Below are positions 44,601-54,366 of a stretch of 64,000 nucleotides of DNA, piece after piece. Both the position numbers and the translations under genes were made by a program. This DNA is from Streptomyces sp. NRRL F-6131 (GTDB taxonomy: Bacteria > Actinomycetota > Actinomycetes > Streptomycetales > Streptomycetaceae), in contig JOHN01000037.1 of NCBI GenBank assembly GCA_000719695.1, positions 1 through 64,000 on the forward strand, written 5' to 3'. The notes beneath the pieces were generated by a model. It searched no databases. It was not told the origin of the DNA and worked only from the letters and a program-made list of their open reading frames with translations. Positions within the stretch are counted from its first letter, which is position 1; every line of letters starts with the position of its first letter.

Positions 44601-45362
44601 ATGACCACGGAACCGGACGTCCTCGGCCTGAGCATCGTGTGCCCACCACCCGAGCAGGGCGGCGTGGAGGTCCGCCCGATCATCAATGGCCGGGATCTTC
44701 TGGCGGACGTGGTTCCCGGTGGCGTGGGAGGCTCCCGGTACGCGGGAGTGGGCCCCCGGTACCTGTTGGGCCGGGAAGGGCCGTTGCACGCCACTGCGAC
44801 ACCCCACGAGGCCCGTATCGCTTGGTCTGGCTGTGGCGTGGAGGAGTGCTGCGGCGCCCTGTACATGACGGTCAGGCGTGACGGGGAGCATGTTGTCTGG
44901 GAGGGCTGGCGCGACCCGGCCAATCAGGACTTCGACCTGCCGGGGCTTCGGTTTACCGCAGGTCAGTACGAGGCCGAGGTCCTGCGAGCCGGGCAGGACC
45001 GCGGTTGGGAGTGGCCGGCTGGAGCAGTCGCACGGCTGCTTGAGGCGGGATTGAGGGAAAGGGGGGACTGGCTGGTCGAGTGGGACTGCGAGTTGGAAGG
45101 CGTCTGGGCCTCCCGCAAGGAGCCCGATCGAATCCATGTCGTCCTGATGCATCCCCGTAACCGCGCCGATGCAGATCGCCCCTGGCTCCAGTTCGGGATG
45201 ACCCTCCCGATCTCCGGAGACGACCCATCGGACCAGGCCGAGCGCTTTGGAGCGCGTCTGACTGCAGGCGATCCCCGTGCCACCGCCGAGGTCTGGGGAG
45301 GTTCGCATGATGCCGAGCAACTGGGCTACCCATGGCCGCCGGTCGACCCGCTGTCCGTGTGA
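44601..45362 (+). CDS. protein of unknown function, 253 residues
   Basis: Soluble protein without signal or helices; Trp-rich and acidic, with GYxGVGPRYLLG-like, WSGCGVEECCGALYMTV and VVWEGWRDP segments. The CCG and WEGWR patterns resemble uncharacterised actinobacterial proteins, but no family is certain. The ATG lacks a strong ribosome binding site. Coding character is clear from base composition. Confidence 0.65.
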   Translation: MTTEPDVLGLSIVCPPPEQGGVEVRPIINGRDLLADVVPGGVGGSRYAGVGPRYLLGREGPLHATATPHEARIAWSGCGVEECCGALYMTVRRDGEHVVWEGWRDPANQDFDLPGLRFTAGQYEAEVLRAGQDRGWEWPAGAVARLLEAGLRERGDWLVEWDCELEGVWASRKEPDRIHVVLMHPRNRADADRPWLQFGMTLPISGDDPSDQAERFGARLTAGDPRATAEVWGGSHDAEQLGYPWPPVDPLSV

Positions 45363-45539
45363 ACGGACGGAGGCGACGAGGTCAGGTCCCTCCTGCCCGT
45401 GGCCGTCCACTCGCAACCGCCATCCCCACGGGCGTGCCTGACGACGCTTGCGAACTCTTGGTCGTGAGTCACGTCGGACCTCGGCGAACCGCTGCCGAAC
45501 CGCGTGAACTGTCGACGCAGCTCAGCGGCGGCCGCGGGG

Positions 45540-45579
45540 CATCGACGTGAGCTCGATCCAGGACGAGCTCACGTCGATG
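45540..45579. terminator. perfect 16-bp hairpin
   Basis: Arms 45540-45555 and 45564-45579, 8-base loop. It lies about 180 bases after the unknown gene and on no gene end; may be a terminator or a regulatory element. Confidence 0.55.
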
Positions 45580-46241
45580 ACCACGCGTCGATCCGCGGTC
45601 GGCTCAGGCCGGTCCGGACATCCCCAGAAGGGCGGAAGCCACCAGCACAGGACCGATCGGTCGTCGGGCCGGGGGCGGCGGGGCTCACTGTCCCAGTCCT
45701 CGAACAGGTCCGAGAGCGGATCGATCGGGCGCCGGCCGGCGCCGAGCGGGGAGGCCCGGCCGGGCCGGGGGCGGCCGCCGGGTCTTCGGCGCCGGGGACG
45801 AGGCGCCGTGGGCGCGGGTCGTCGGGCCGCGGTGAGTGGGGGGTAGGTGCGGTCGGTCCGGCAGGGGCGGGCGGGGGGAGGGGGGACGTGCCGCCGCCCA
45901 GGACGGGGCCGGTCCACGGTGCTCCCGACGGCGAGGAGTTCCGTCCCGAGCCGGAGCGCCCCCGGGAACACCAGGAGCTCGACTTCGTCGAGGAGCTGAC
46001 GTCGGACGGGTCCCGGACGGCCGGAGTGCGACACGGACACGTCCTTGTACTTCGGGGCTGTTTCGTTTTCGTGTCCACATGTCTGGACCACTGGTGCCAC
46101 GTGTCGCTCGCACACGGACTTGGCCTCTGCACCACAGTGCAAGCACCCCCCTTGGACCGAAAGAGCGCCACCCCATGCTCAGCTCCGCCAGACCCGACGT
46201 TTCCCGGCTCTGCCCGCCGTACCCGTGGGGAGGTGGCATCC
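45580..46241. other. no confident gene, 0.66 kb
   Basis: Upstream region of the oligopeptide transporter operon. A lower-GC stretch at about 46050-46170 is the likely promoter region; GGGGAGG lies before the first permease gene. No protein-like frame. Confidence 0.4.
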
Positions 46242-47225
46242 GTGCTCCGGTACGTGACACGTAGGGCAGCGGGCTGGTTCCTGGTCATCGTGGTGGCCAC
46301 CAACGCCACCTACTTCCTCGCCAGTTCGTTCCTCGACCCGCGCTCGAACTTCAAGGAACTGCGCCCGGTCCGTACCGACGAACAGGTCTCCCGGGCCCTG
46401 GCCCCCTACAACCTGGACCCGCACGAGCCGCTGCTGCACCGCTGGTGGGACTGGCTGACCGGGGTGGTCCTGCACTTCGACTGGGGACGCTCCCCGGTCG
46501 GGGTGGCGGTCAACGGGGAGATCGGCTACCGCTCCCTCGTCAGCGCCCAACTGGTGATCGGCGCCACGGTCCTGTCCGTCGTCGTCGGTGTCGCGCTCGC
46601 CGTCCACACCGCCTCGCGCCAGTACGGCTGGCGGGACCGGGCCGCCCAGGCCGTGTCCATGGCGCTGTTCAACGTCCCGGTGTCCATCGCCGCACTCGCC
46701 CTGGTCCTGCTCGCGATCCGGCTGAACGAACAGGCGGGCTGGCACTTCCTGTACGTCGCGGGCGAGAAGTCCCCGGACGTGGAGGGATTCTGGGCGACGC
46801 TCGGCGACCGCCTCGCGCACCTGATCCTGCCGACACTGACGCTCACCCTGACCGAGTACGTGGGCCACCACCTGACCCAGCGCTCCCTGCTGCTGGACGT
46901 GATCGGCTCCGATTTCGTGCGCACCGCCCGGGCCACCGGGCTCACCCGCGCCCAGGCGATCCGCCGGCACGCCCTGCGCACCGCCCTGATCCCCACCGCC
47001 CAGTCCGTGGCCTTCAGCATCCCGGCCGTCTTCACCGGCGCCGTGCTGACCGAGACCGTCTTCGGCTGGAACGGCATGGGCCAGTACTTCGTCCAGACCA
47101 TCAACAAGAACGACGTGCACGGCACCGTGGCCACTGCCGCCTTCGCCGCCGCCCTGACCGCGATCGGTGCGATCCTCGCGGACATCACCACCGTCCTTCT
47201 CGACCCGAGAGTGCGGGTGAGTTGA
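46242..47225 (+). CDS. oligopeptide ABC permease subunit, DppB/OppB type
   Basis: A 327-residue inner-membrane permease with about six helices. N-terminal MLRYVTRRAAGWFLVIV, then the cytoplasmic loop (EAA-type) HALRTALIPTAQSVAFSIPAVFTG and a C-terminal helix. With its partner it forms the channel for di/oligopeptides. GTG at 46242 lies nine bases after GGGGAGG and matches the usual DppB start; GTG at 46233 overlaps the ribosome binding site. First of an operon of four genes, all plus strand. Confidence 0.9.
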   Translation: MLRYVTRRAAGWFLVIVVATNATYFLASSFLDPRSNFKELRPVRTDEQVSRALAPYNLDPHEPLLHRWWDWLTGVVLHFDWGRSPVGVAVNGEIGYRSLVSAQLVIGATVLSVVVGVALAVHTASRQYGWRDRAAQAVSMALFNVPVSIAALALVLLAIRLNEQAGWHFLYVAGEKSPDVEGFWATLGDRLAHLILPTLTLTLTEYVGHHLTQRSLLLDVIGSDFVRTARATGLTRAQAIRRHALRTALIPTAQSVAFSIPAVFTGAVLTETVFGWNGMGQYFVQTINKNDVHGTVATAAFAAALTAIGAILADITTVLLDPRVRVS

Positions 47226-47226
47226 G

Positions 47227-48273
47227 ATGGGTACCCCCGTGAGTCCCGGCACGACCCCCGACGGGGTCCTCCCCGTCGCCCCCGACAACGTCCTCGCCCC
47301 CGACAGGGTCCTCGCCCCCGACAGCGTCCCCTGACGGTGCCGCCGCCTCCGGGCCGACGGCCGAGCGGCCGCCTCCCGGGACGGCACGCCCGCCGGGCAC
47401 GACGGCCGCTACCTCGGCCGGCGCCGTCTCTACCTGCGCCGTTTCCGGCGCAACCGGACCGCCGTCGCCGGCGTGGCGATCCTTCTGCTGCTCGTGCTGT
47501 TCAGCGCGTTCGGCCAACTGCTCACCCCCTACCACTTCTCCGACGCCGACTTCTCCGCCCTCACCCAGCCCCCCGGCGCCGAGCACTGGTTCGGCACCAA
47601 CCAGGGCGGCAACGACGTCTACGCCTCCGCCGCGCACGGCCTCCAGCGCTCGCTGGTGATCGCGGTGACCGTCTCCGTCCTGACCGTCGCCGTCTCCGCG
47701 GTCGTGGGCGCGGGCGCCGCCTACCTCGGAGGCCGCACGGAGAAGGCCACCCTCGCCCTCATCCACTTCCTGCTGATCGTGCCCTCCTTCCTCGTCCTCG
47801 CCCTGGTCTCGCACAAGCTGGCGGGCGACTGGCGGGTCCTCGTCCTCGTCCTGACGGTGTTCGGCTGGATGTCCACCGCCCGCCTGGTCTGGTCGGTGTC
47901 GACGTCCCTGCGCGAGCGGGACTATGTACTCGCCGCGGAGTTCATGGGCGTGCGGCCCCTGCGCATCGTCCTGCGCCACATCGTCCCCAACCTGGGCTCC
48001 CTGCTCATCGTCAACCTCACCCTGGGAGTGGTCTCCACCGTCCTCAGCGAGACCGCCCTGTCCTTCCTCGGCTTCGGCGTCCAGACCCCGGACGTCTCGC
48101 TGGGCACGATGCTCGCCGACGGCGCGGGCACCATCACCAGCGCCCCCTGGCTCTTCGCCTTCCCCGCCGGACTGACCGTGCTGCTCACCGTCGCGATGAC
48201 GTTCGTCGGCGACGGCCTGCGCGACGCCCTCGACCCCACGTCCACCACCGGCGCGGCAGGAGGCCGACGATGA
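47227..48273 (+). pseudogene. oligopeptide permease DppC type, two frameshifts near the 5' end
   Basis: The permease body (from 47401, RRRLYLRRFRRNRTAVAG to the C-terminus near 48270) is intact: helices, the loop VLRHIVPNLGSLLIVN and the family spacing. The 5' part has ATG at 47227 (two bases after the upstream stop) but its frame hits TGA at 47332. Between about 47332 and 47397 the next frame reads as a natural DGAAASGPTAERPPPG linker, then the frame returns at about 47397. Two compensating one-base losses in C and G runs would restore a complete 350-residue protein. Real decay or sequence error. Confidence 0.75.
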
Positions 48274-50384
48274 CCACCCCCGCACCTGCCCGCCCCACCG
48301 GGCCCGAGGCCGGGCTCGCACCCGCCGGGCCCGCACCCGCCGGGCCCACACCCGTCCTGTCCGTACGCGACCTGCGCGTCTCCTTCCCCTCCGAGCAGGG
48401 ACCGGTGGACGCCGTACGCGGTGTCGACTTCGACCTCCTCCCCGGACGCACCCTGGGCATCGTCGGCGAGTCCGGCTCCGGCAAGTCCGCCACCGCCCTC
48501 GCCCTCCTGGGCCTGCTGCCCCCCACCGCCCGCCTCGGCGGCCGGATCCTGCTGGGCGGCCGCGACCTGGCGGCGATGGACGACACCGAACTCGCCCGCG
48601 TCCGCGGCAAGGACATCGGCATGGTCTTCCAGGACCCGATGTCCGCACTCACACCCGTCTTCAGCGTCGGCCGGCTGCTGTCCCAGGCCCTGCGCGTGCA
48701 CCGGGACCTCTCCAGGAAGGACGCCTGGGACCAGGCGGTGGAACTACTCGACCTGGTCGGCATCCCCGACCCGCGCGAGCGCGCCAAGGCGTTCCCGCAC
48801 GAGTTCTCCGGCGGCATGCGCCAACGCGTCGTCATCGCCCTGGCCATCGCCAACAAACCCTCGGTCCTCGTCGCCGACGAGCCCACCACCGCGCTCGACG
48901 TCACCGTCCAGGCCCAGATCCTCGACGTGCTGCGCCTGGCCCAGCGCGAGACCGGCGCCGGACTCGTCCTCATCACCCACGACCTGGGTGTGGTGGCCGG
49001 CCACGCCGACGACGTCGCCGTCATGTACGCCGGACGGATCGTCGAGCACACGGGCGTCGACGACCTCTTCGCCCGCCCCACCATGCCCTACACCGCCCGG
49101 CTGCTGGCCGCCGTCCCCACCGTGGACAGCGGCGTCCGACGGCCCCTGGTCCCGATCGGCGGCGAGCCGCCCTCCCCGACCGCCCTGCCCGACGGCTGCG
49201 CCTTCGCGCCGCGCTGCACGGTGGCCCGCGACGTCTGCCGCACCACCGAACCGGAGCTGACCGCACCCGCCGGGCGGCCCGGCCGGGCCGCCTGCCACCG
49301 CGCACCGGAGATCGCCGACGGCAGCCTGGACCCGGCCGGGCCCGCCGCTGCCGTCACCGCGGCCCGCGCCGCGCGGCGGACCGCCGGCGACGTGGTCCTG
49401 CGCGTCGAGGACCTGGTCAAGACGTTCCCCGTCACCAAAGGCGCCCTCCTCAAGCGCCGGGTGGGCACCCTGCACGCGGTCAACGGCGTCGGCTTCCAGC
49501 TGCGCGCGGGCGAGACCCTCGCCCTGGTGGGGGAGTCCGGCAGCGGCAAGTCCACCACGCTGCGCGAGGTGCTGCGCCTGCGCGCGCCTCAGGGCGGCCG
49601 GATCGAGGTGGCGGGCACCGACGTCGCGACGCTGCGCTCGGCGGCGCAGGTGCGGGAGCTGCGGCACGAGATCCAGATCGTCCTTCAGGATCCGACGGAC
49701 GCCCTGGACCCCCGGCTGAGCGTCTTCGACCTGCTGGCCGAACCGCTCCGGGCCGCCGGCGCCGACCGGAGGGCCGTGCGCTCCCGCGTCCCGCGGCTCC
49801 TGGACCTGGTGGGACTGGACCGCGCCGTGGGCGACCGCTTCCCGGCCGCCCTGTCCGGCGGCCAGCGCCAGCGGGTCGGCATCGCCCGCGCCCTGGCCCG
49901 CGAGCCGAAGCTGCTGGTCCTGGACGAGCCGCTGTCCGCCCTGGACGTCTCCGTGCAGGCCGAGATCGTCAACCTGCTCGTCCGGCTGAAGCGGGAACTG
50001 GGCCTGGCCTACCTCGTGGTGGCGCACGACCTGGCCGTGGTGCGTTACTTCTCCGACCGGATCGCGGTGATGTACCTCGGACACGTCGTCGAGTCCGGCG
50101 CCACCGAGGAGATCTTCGCCCGCCCGCGGCACCCGTACACCAAGGCCCTGCTGTCGGCGGTCCCGCTGCCCGACCCGCAGCGCGAGCGCCGCCGCGAGCG
50201 CATCGTCCTCCAGGGCGAGCAGCCCAGCGCCGCCCGGCTGCCGGCGGGCTGCGTGTTCGTCGACCGCTGCCCGCTCCACCGGGAGGCCGACGAGAGCGTG
50301 CGCACGCGCTGCCGCACCGAACGGCCTTCGACGGTCGGTGAGCCGGACGGCTCCGACCACCGGTACGCCTGCCACGCGCTCTGA
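48270..50384 (+). CDS. dipeptide/oligopeptide ABC transporter ATPase, DppD-DppF fusion
   Basis: A 704-residue protein holding two ABC ATPases. First domain: Walker A GESGSGKSA, signature FSGGMRQR, Walker B VLVADEPTTALD. Second domain: Walker A GESGSGKST, LSGGQRQR, LVLDEPLSALD. Each is followed by the oligopeptide-transporter C-terminal Cys motif (CAFAPRCTVARDVC and CVFVDRCPLH). Normally these are two polypeptides; here they are fused by a Pro/Ala linker. It powers peptide import. ATG overlaps the permease stop (ATGA). In frame and intact. Confidence 0.93.
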   Translation: MTTPAPARPTGPEAGLAPAGPAPAGPTPVLSVRDLRVSFPSEQGPVDAVRGVDFDLLPGRTLGIVGESGSGKSATALALLGLLPPTARLGGRILLGGRDLAAMDDTELARVRGKDIGMVFQDPMSALTPVFSVGRLLSQALRVHRDLSRKDAWDQAVELLDLVGIPDPRERAKAFPHEFSGGMRQRVVIALAIANKPSVLVADEPTTALDVTVQAQILDVLRLAQRETGAGLVLITHDLGVVAGHADDVAVMYAGRIVEHTGVDDLFARPTMPYTARLLAAVPTVDSGVRRPLVPIGGEPPSPTALPDGCAFAPRCTVARDVCRTTEPELTAPAGRPGRAACHRAPEIADGSLDPAGPAAAVTAARAARRTAGDVVLRVEDLVKTFPVTKGALLKRRVGTLHAVNGVGFQLRAGETLALVGESGSGKSTTLREVLRLRAPQGGRIEVAGTDVATLRSAAQVRELRHEIQIVLQDPTDALDPRLSVFDLLAEPLRAAGADRRAVRSRVPRLLDLVGLDRAVGDRFPAALSGGQRQRVGIARALAREPKLLVLDEPLSALDVSVQAEIVNLLVRLKRELGLAYLVVAHDLAVVRYFSDRIAVMYLGHVVESGATEEIFARPRHPYTKALLSAVPLPDPQRERRRERIVLQGEQPSAARLPAGCVFVDRCPLHREADESVRTRCRTERPSTVGEPDGSDHRYACHAL

Positions 50385-50406
50385 CACCCGCCCCCTCTCC
50401 ACCCCG

Positions 50407-50458
50407 CCCTTCCTTCCCTCCCTCCCTCCCTCCTCCCTTCCTTCCTTCTCTCCCTCCC
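50407..50458. repeat. 52-base pure pyrimidine tract
   Basis: Uninterrupted C/T on the plus strand, mainly CCCT and TTCC units, between the ATPase stop and the binding protein gene. Such tracts can form triplex DNA or vary in length. Confidence 0.85.
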
Positions 50459-50472
50459 ACCAAGGACATCCC

Positions 50473-52149
50473 GTGCGTCGTAAACTCGCTCTGCCCCTCG
50501 CACTGGTCGCGGCCGTCTCGGTGGCCGCCACCGCCTGCTCCTCCTCGGGCGACTCCTCGGGCAAGGAGACCCGCAGCACCGCCCAGGTCGCGTCCTCGGT
50601 CACCGACTACAACCCCCAGCCGTACGAGAACCTCAAGGACGGCGGCACCTACACCACCGCGGGCACCTTCGACGAGCAGGGCAACCCCTTCAACGTCAAC
50701 GGCACCCTCAACGCGCTGCGGATCTGGTCCTGGTACAACGCCGACGCCATCACGTACTCGCCCACCGGCGAGGTCCAGTACAACCCGGACTACTACAGCG
50801 ACGTGAAGGTCTCCGTCGAGGGCGGCGACCAGAAGGTCGTCATCACCCTCAACCCCAAGGCCGTGTTCAACGACGGCACCCCGATCGACTGGCGTGCCGT
50901 CGAGGCCACCTGGAAGGCCAACAACGGCTCGGACAAGGAGTACGCGGCCTCCTCCACCGAAGGCTACGACCGCATCACCTCCGTCACCCGGGGCGCGGAC
51001 GACAAGCAGGCGGTCATCGCCTTCAAGGGCGTCAACGCCGCCTGGTCCGCTCTGTTCACCACCTGCCTGCACCCCCAGGCCGCCACCGTCGAGAACTTCA
51101 ACACGGCGTACGTCAAGACCGCGCACCCCGAATGGGGCACCGGACCGTACACCGTGGGCACCTGGGACGCCCGGTCCGGCAACATCACCTTCGTCCGCAA
51201 CCCCGCCTGGTGGGGCCGCAAGGGCAAGCTCGACAAGCGCGTCTACGTCAACCTCGAACGCGCCGCCTCGATCAACGCCTTCAAGAACGGCGAGATCGAC
51301 TACGCCCCGGTCGGCGACGCGGAGAACCTCAAGCAGGTGAAGACCGTCAAGGACGCCGAGGTTCGCAGCGGCGGCAGCCCCTTCGAGTACGCGCTGTACC
51401 TCAACACCAAGTCCCCGTTCCTCGGTGACGTCCAGGTCCGCAAGGCGGTCCAGGAGAGCATCGACCGCTCGCAGATCACGAAGATCCGCTTCCAGGGCCT
51501 CGACTACAGCGAGCCGCTGCCGGGCTCGGCGGTCCTCTACAGCTTCCAGCAGGGCTACTAGGACAATGTCGCCGCCGTGCTGAAGTACGACCCGCAACAG
51601 GCCCGCAGGACCTTGGACGAGGCCGGCTGGAAGCCCGGCGCCGACGGCATCCGCGCCAAGGACGGCAAGGAACTCGAACTCGGCTACACCCTGCTCGGCG
51701 ACGACCCCGTCGAGAAGGCCGTCTCAGGAGCGTTCACCGCGATGCTCAAGGCCGTCGGCGTGCGGCTGAACGTCAACAAGGTCTCCTCCAACGACTTCTC
51801 CAAGGTGCTCAGCGAACGCCGCTTCGACCTGTTCATCTCCGGCAACCGCTCGACGGACCCCTTCGGCGCGCGGTCCCTGTGCGACTTCTACTGCTCGGAC
51901 CGCGAGTCGAACATCACCGGAGCCGGCACCCCCGAACTGGACCAGGAGATCCGCGCCACCGGGGACATCGCCGACCTCGGCCAGCAGATCGCGGCCGTCA
52001 ACAACCTCGAGCAGAAGGCCCTCCAGCAGTACTCCCTGCTGCCGCTCTACAGCGGACCCTCCACCTACGGCCTGCGGAAGGGACTCGCCAACGTCGGCGC
52101 CACCATCTTCTACAGCCCGCTGCCCGAGACCATCGGCTGGCAGAAGTAG
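50473..52149 (+). pseudogene. oligopeptide-binding lipoprotein with in-frame amber codon
   Basis: Coding frame of 558 codons with lipoprotein signal MRRKLALPLALVAAVSVAATAC (given in two parts: MRRKLALPLALVAAVSV, then AATAC), lipobox Cys near 22, and a family-5 solute-binding body (GTYTTAGTFDEQGNPFN, AAVFNDGTPIDWRAVEA-like sequence, YALYLNTKSPFLGDVQVRKAV). At 51559-51561 TAG replaces an expected codon between GY and DNVAAVLKYDP; a CAG-to-TAG change is the simplest explanation. The frame continues without shift to TAG at 52149. Unless suppressed, the protein ends after about 362 residues. GTG follows AAGGACATCCC. Confidence 0.88.
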
Positions 52150-52170
52150 CACCCCGGTGCCGACGCGACA

Positions 52171-52208
52171 GGGCGGCCTGCCCTCGGGGGTGTGAGGACA
52201 GGCCGCCC
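52171..52208 (+). terminator. operon terminator
   Basis: Perfect 10-bp stem (52171-52180 with 52199-52208) and 18-base loop, 21 bases past the last stop of the oligopeptide operon. Confidence 0.6.
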
Positions 52209-52378
52209 AGGCCGCCTCGACCCGTTCCCGGCGTCCCGGCCGGCGGGGCGGGGGCGCCCGGGCCCCCGGCCGCGCCCCCCCCCCTCCCCGGCGCCCCCGC
52301 CGCCCGCCCCCACCGGGCGGGCGTTCCGGTCGACCAGTGGGGCCACCCCGGGCCGAACGGCTGTCCCCGAACGGCTGC

Positions 52379-52600
52379 CGGATCGTCATCACCCGCGCCG
52401 CGAGTCGGGTCGGGCTGGATGTGCGGCTGACCGGGCACTCCCAGCGGGCCGGGCTGATCACCACCGGCCGCAGAGCCGGCGAGCGCGAGGACAAGCTCCG
52501 CCGGCAGTCCGGCCACGCCGTGGGCTCCCCGGTTTTCCGCGGCCACGTCCGTGAAGTCGAGGCGTGGGAGGATGCCGCGACCGACGGCATCGGCCTGGAG
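52379..52600 (+). pseudogene. tyrosine recombinase (phage-type integrase) C-terminal fragment
   Basis: Reads VITRAASRVGLDVRLTGHSQ, then RAGLITTGRRAGE and LRRQSGHA. The HSxR (GHSQRAG) box is the integrase catalytic His-Arg motif, and RQSGHA corresponds to the second His box. The tail holds VEAWEDAATDGIGL. N-terminal half and the Tyr-containing tail are not readable. No att site or integrated element is recognised beside it. Confidence 0.65.
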
Positions 52601-52647
52601 AACACCGTGCCCCGCCCGGCTGGCCGCTTCGGGCGGGGCGCGGTGTG

Positions 52648-52931
52648 TCAGCGGGCGAGCTCCACGGTGATCGGCACGTCCTCACATCCTCACAGCCGGC
52701 CGCGATGCGGTGCAGCGCGTCGAGCTCGGCCTGGTCGACGGACAGGCCCCACCGGGTCTTGATGGCGGTCCGGTCGGCGGCGTACGCGCAGTGGTAGCCG
52801 ATCGCGGGCGGGAGCCACTGTGCCGGGTCCTTGTCGGCCTTGCTGCGGTTGGTCCTGCCGGTGACGGCGATCAGCGCGCGGGGCTCGTCGAGGTCGTTGG
52901 CGTACCGCTGGCGCTCGGCCGCGGTCCACAC
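52648..52931 (-). pseudogene. HNH (DUF1524-type) endonuclease, C-terminal fragment
   Basis: Minus-strand reading WTAAERQRYANDLDEPRALI, then NRSKADKDPAQWLPP, YHCAYAADRTAIKTRWGL and LDALHRIAAGC is the C-terminal half of DUF1524/GmrSD-like HNH proteins. The first part with the HNH histidine is missing. Near 52685 a small duplication (GAGGATGTGAGGACGTG) shifts the frame so that the natural ending PITVELAR lies in another frame. Confidence 0.72.
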
Positions 52932-53074
52932 GGAGGCCCCGACCGGCGGGGAGCGTCATTCCAACCGTGCTGTATTCGTTGGACTCCTCGACCGCGCTCG
53001 AGGACGTTGCCGGTGCTGCAGTTGCTGACGTGGTCACCGACCCAGTCTCCGAGGAGCAGGACGACAGCGACCTC

Positions 53075-53221
53075 CTACAGGCACACTGCAGACGAGTAGA
53101 AGTTCCACAGGTTGGTGGCGTTCACGCTGCCGCTCAGGTTGCCGGCGCCGTCCGTCTGCGCGGGCCAGGCGAGGGCGGTCAGGGACAGAGAGGCCACGCC
53201 GAGCGCGATGACCTCCTTCAT
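53075..53221 (-). CDS. 48-residue secreted peptide
   Basis: ATG at 53221; product begins MKEVIALGVASLSLTALAWP with a signal-like hydrophobic core, then a mature part DGAGNLSGSVNATNLWN and FYSSAVCL. Residues suggest a small exported peptide with one Cys. Too short to have been captured by length cutoffs. Function unknown; the gene overlaps remnants and may itself be truncated. Confidence 0.5.
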   Translation of the reverse strand: MKEVIALGVASLSLTALAWPAQTDGAGNLSGSVNATNLWNFYSSAVCL

Positions 53222-53343
53222 GTGCGGGCCAACGATCTTCCGGTAGTCCGGCCACTGGCCGCGGCCCGGACTACGGTCGCCGCAGCCTCGGGGCCCGGAA
53301 GGTGCTGCGGTCCCCGGAGCCGCCCGGCATCTGGCAGACAGGG

Positions 53344-54366
53344 TCAGGAGCTCAGGATCTCCTGGATCCGGTCGGCGACCCGCGATGCCTGGAGGTCGCG
53401 GCCCTTCTGGTTGGGGTGCGCGTAGAAGGGGATCGGCTGGCCGAGTAGTGTGACCTGGGAGGGCTCGAAGATGCCGCCGATGCCGCGCTCGGCGCCGTCG
53501 CACGCCGTATTGGCGCCGGTGGTGTCGTAGAGGTCGACGAAGTCGGCGCCGGCGTCGGCGGCGGCCTTCTCCATGGTGTCGTCGAGGCGCTTTTCGACCT
53601 GGTCCAGGACTGGCAGGGCGTCCTGGGGGATGTCGGAGAACGGCAAGCTCTTCTGGCCGGGGGCCGCCGTCAGGCACTTGGTGGTGTCCTGGGGTACCAG
53701 GCGGGGGTATCCGACCAGCACGCGCTTGGCGTCGGGGGAGTGGGAGGCCATGTGCTGGAACATCGTGGCCAGGTCGCTGCCGACCTGTGTGAGCTGGCCT
53801 TCCAGCCACGTCTTGCCGTCTCCCGACGTGAAGAAGGCCCCGCACTCCGCGGCCGGGGAAGAGGCGTCCACGGGTTCCCCGGGCACCCCGGCCGCGCCCC
53901 GGAGATTGTCGGAGCACTGCTTGAGGATGCGGATGAAGCCCAGCGTGTTGCCGCCCAGACTGCCCACGGCCAGCCGGGTGTCCGCGTTCAGGGCGTTCTC
54001 CTGCGACGGAACCGACTGGAAGAATCCCAGGCTCTGCTTCTGCCAGAAGTTGTCGATCACCGCGCCCGAACAGGAGACGTCGGCCTGGACGTTGAGCGTG
54101 ACGCCCTTGGCCGCCAGGGTCCGGGTGGCGACGACGGGGTAGTTCTCATCGGCCTGGAAGCAGAGCCTGTGGCGATTGCCGTAGGGGGCGATGCCGTAGT
54201 TGGAGGTGTAGGAGTCGCCGAAGAACACGGTCGGCACCGGCTGAGCGTCCGCCGCACCGGCGGCAGCCGTCGGGAGGGCGAGCGTCAGACAGTCGCCCAG
54301 CGCGACAGTGGCGGCGGCCATCCGTGCCCGCGGGGCGGTCGTCGTGGTGCGCATGGCTGAAGGCAT
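53344..54366 (-). CDS. secreted SGNH/GDSL hydrolase
   Basis: A 340-residue secreted esterase/lipase-type protein. Signal peptide ends near 45 (AAAGAADA). Catalytic block I is GDSYTSNYG (nucleophilic Ser), block II Gly in LGGNT with the oxyanion Asn, and block V near the C-terminus AHPNQKGRDL holds the His. Extra Cys residues suggest disulfides. Broad secreted esterases of this type are common in Streptomyces. ATG at 54366 follows GAAAGGGC. Substrate unknown. Confidence 0.88.
   Translation of the reverse strand: MPSAMRTTTTAPRARMAAATVALGDCLTLALPTAAAGAADAQPVPTVFFGDSYTSNYGIAPYGNRHRLCFQADENYPVVATRTLAAKGVTLNVQADVSCSGAVIDNFWQKQSLGFFQSVPSQENALNADTRLAVGSLGGNTLGFIRILKQCSDNLRGAAGVPGEPVDASSPAAECGAFFTSGDGKTWLEGQLTQVGSDLATMFQHMASHSPDAKRVLVGYPRLVPQDTTKCLTAAPGQKSLPFSDIPQDALPVLDQVEKRLDDTMEKAAADAGADFVDLYDTTGANTACDGAERGIGGIFEPSQVTLLGQPIPFYAHPNQKGRDLQASRVADRIQEILSS

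Noticed and set aside
45522..46142. Minus-strand Cys/Pro-rich protein upstream of the peptide operon
   Set aside because: No family, biased composition, overlaps the probable promoter region.
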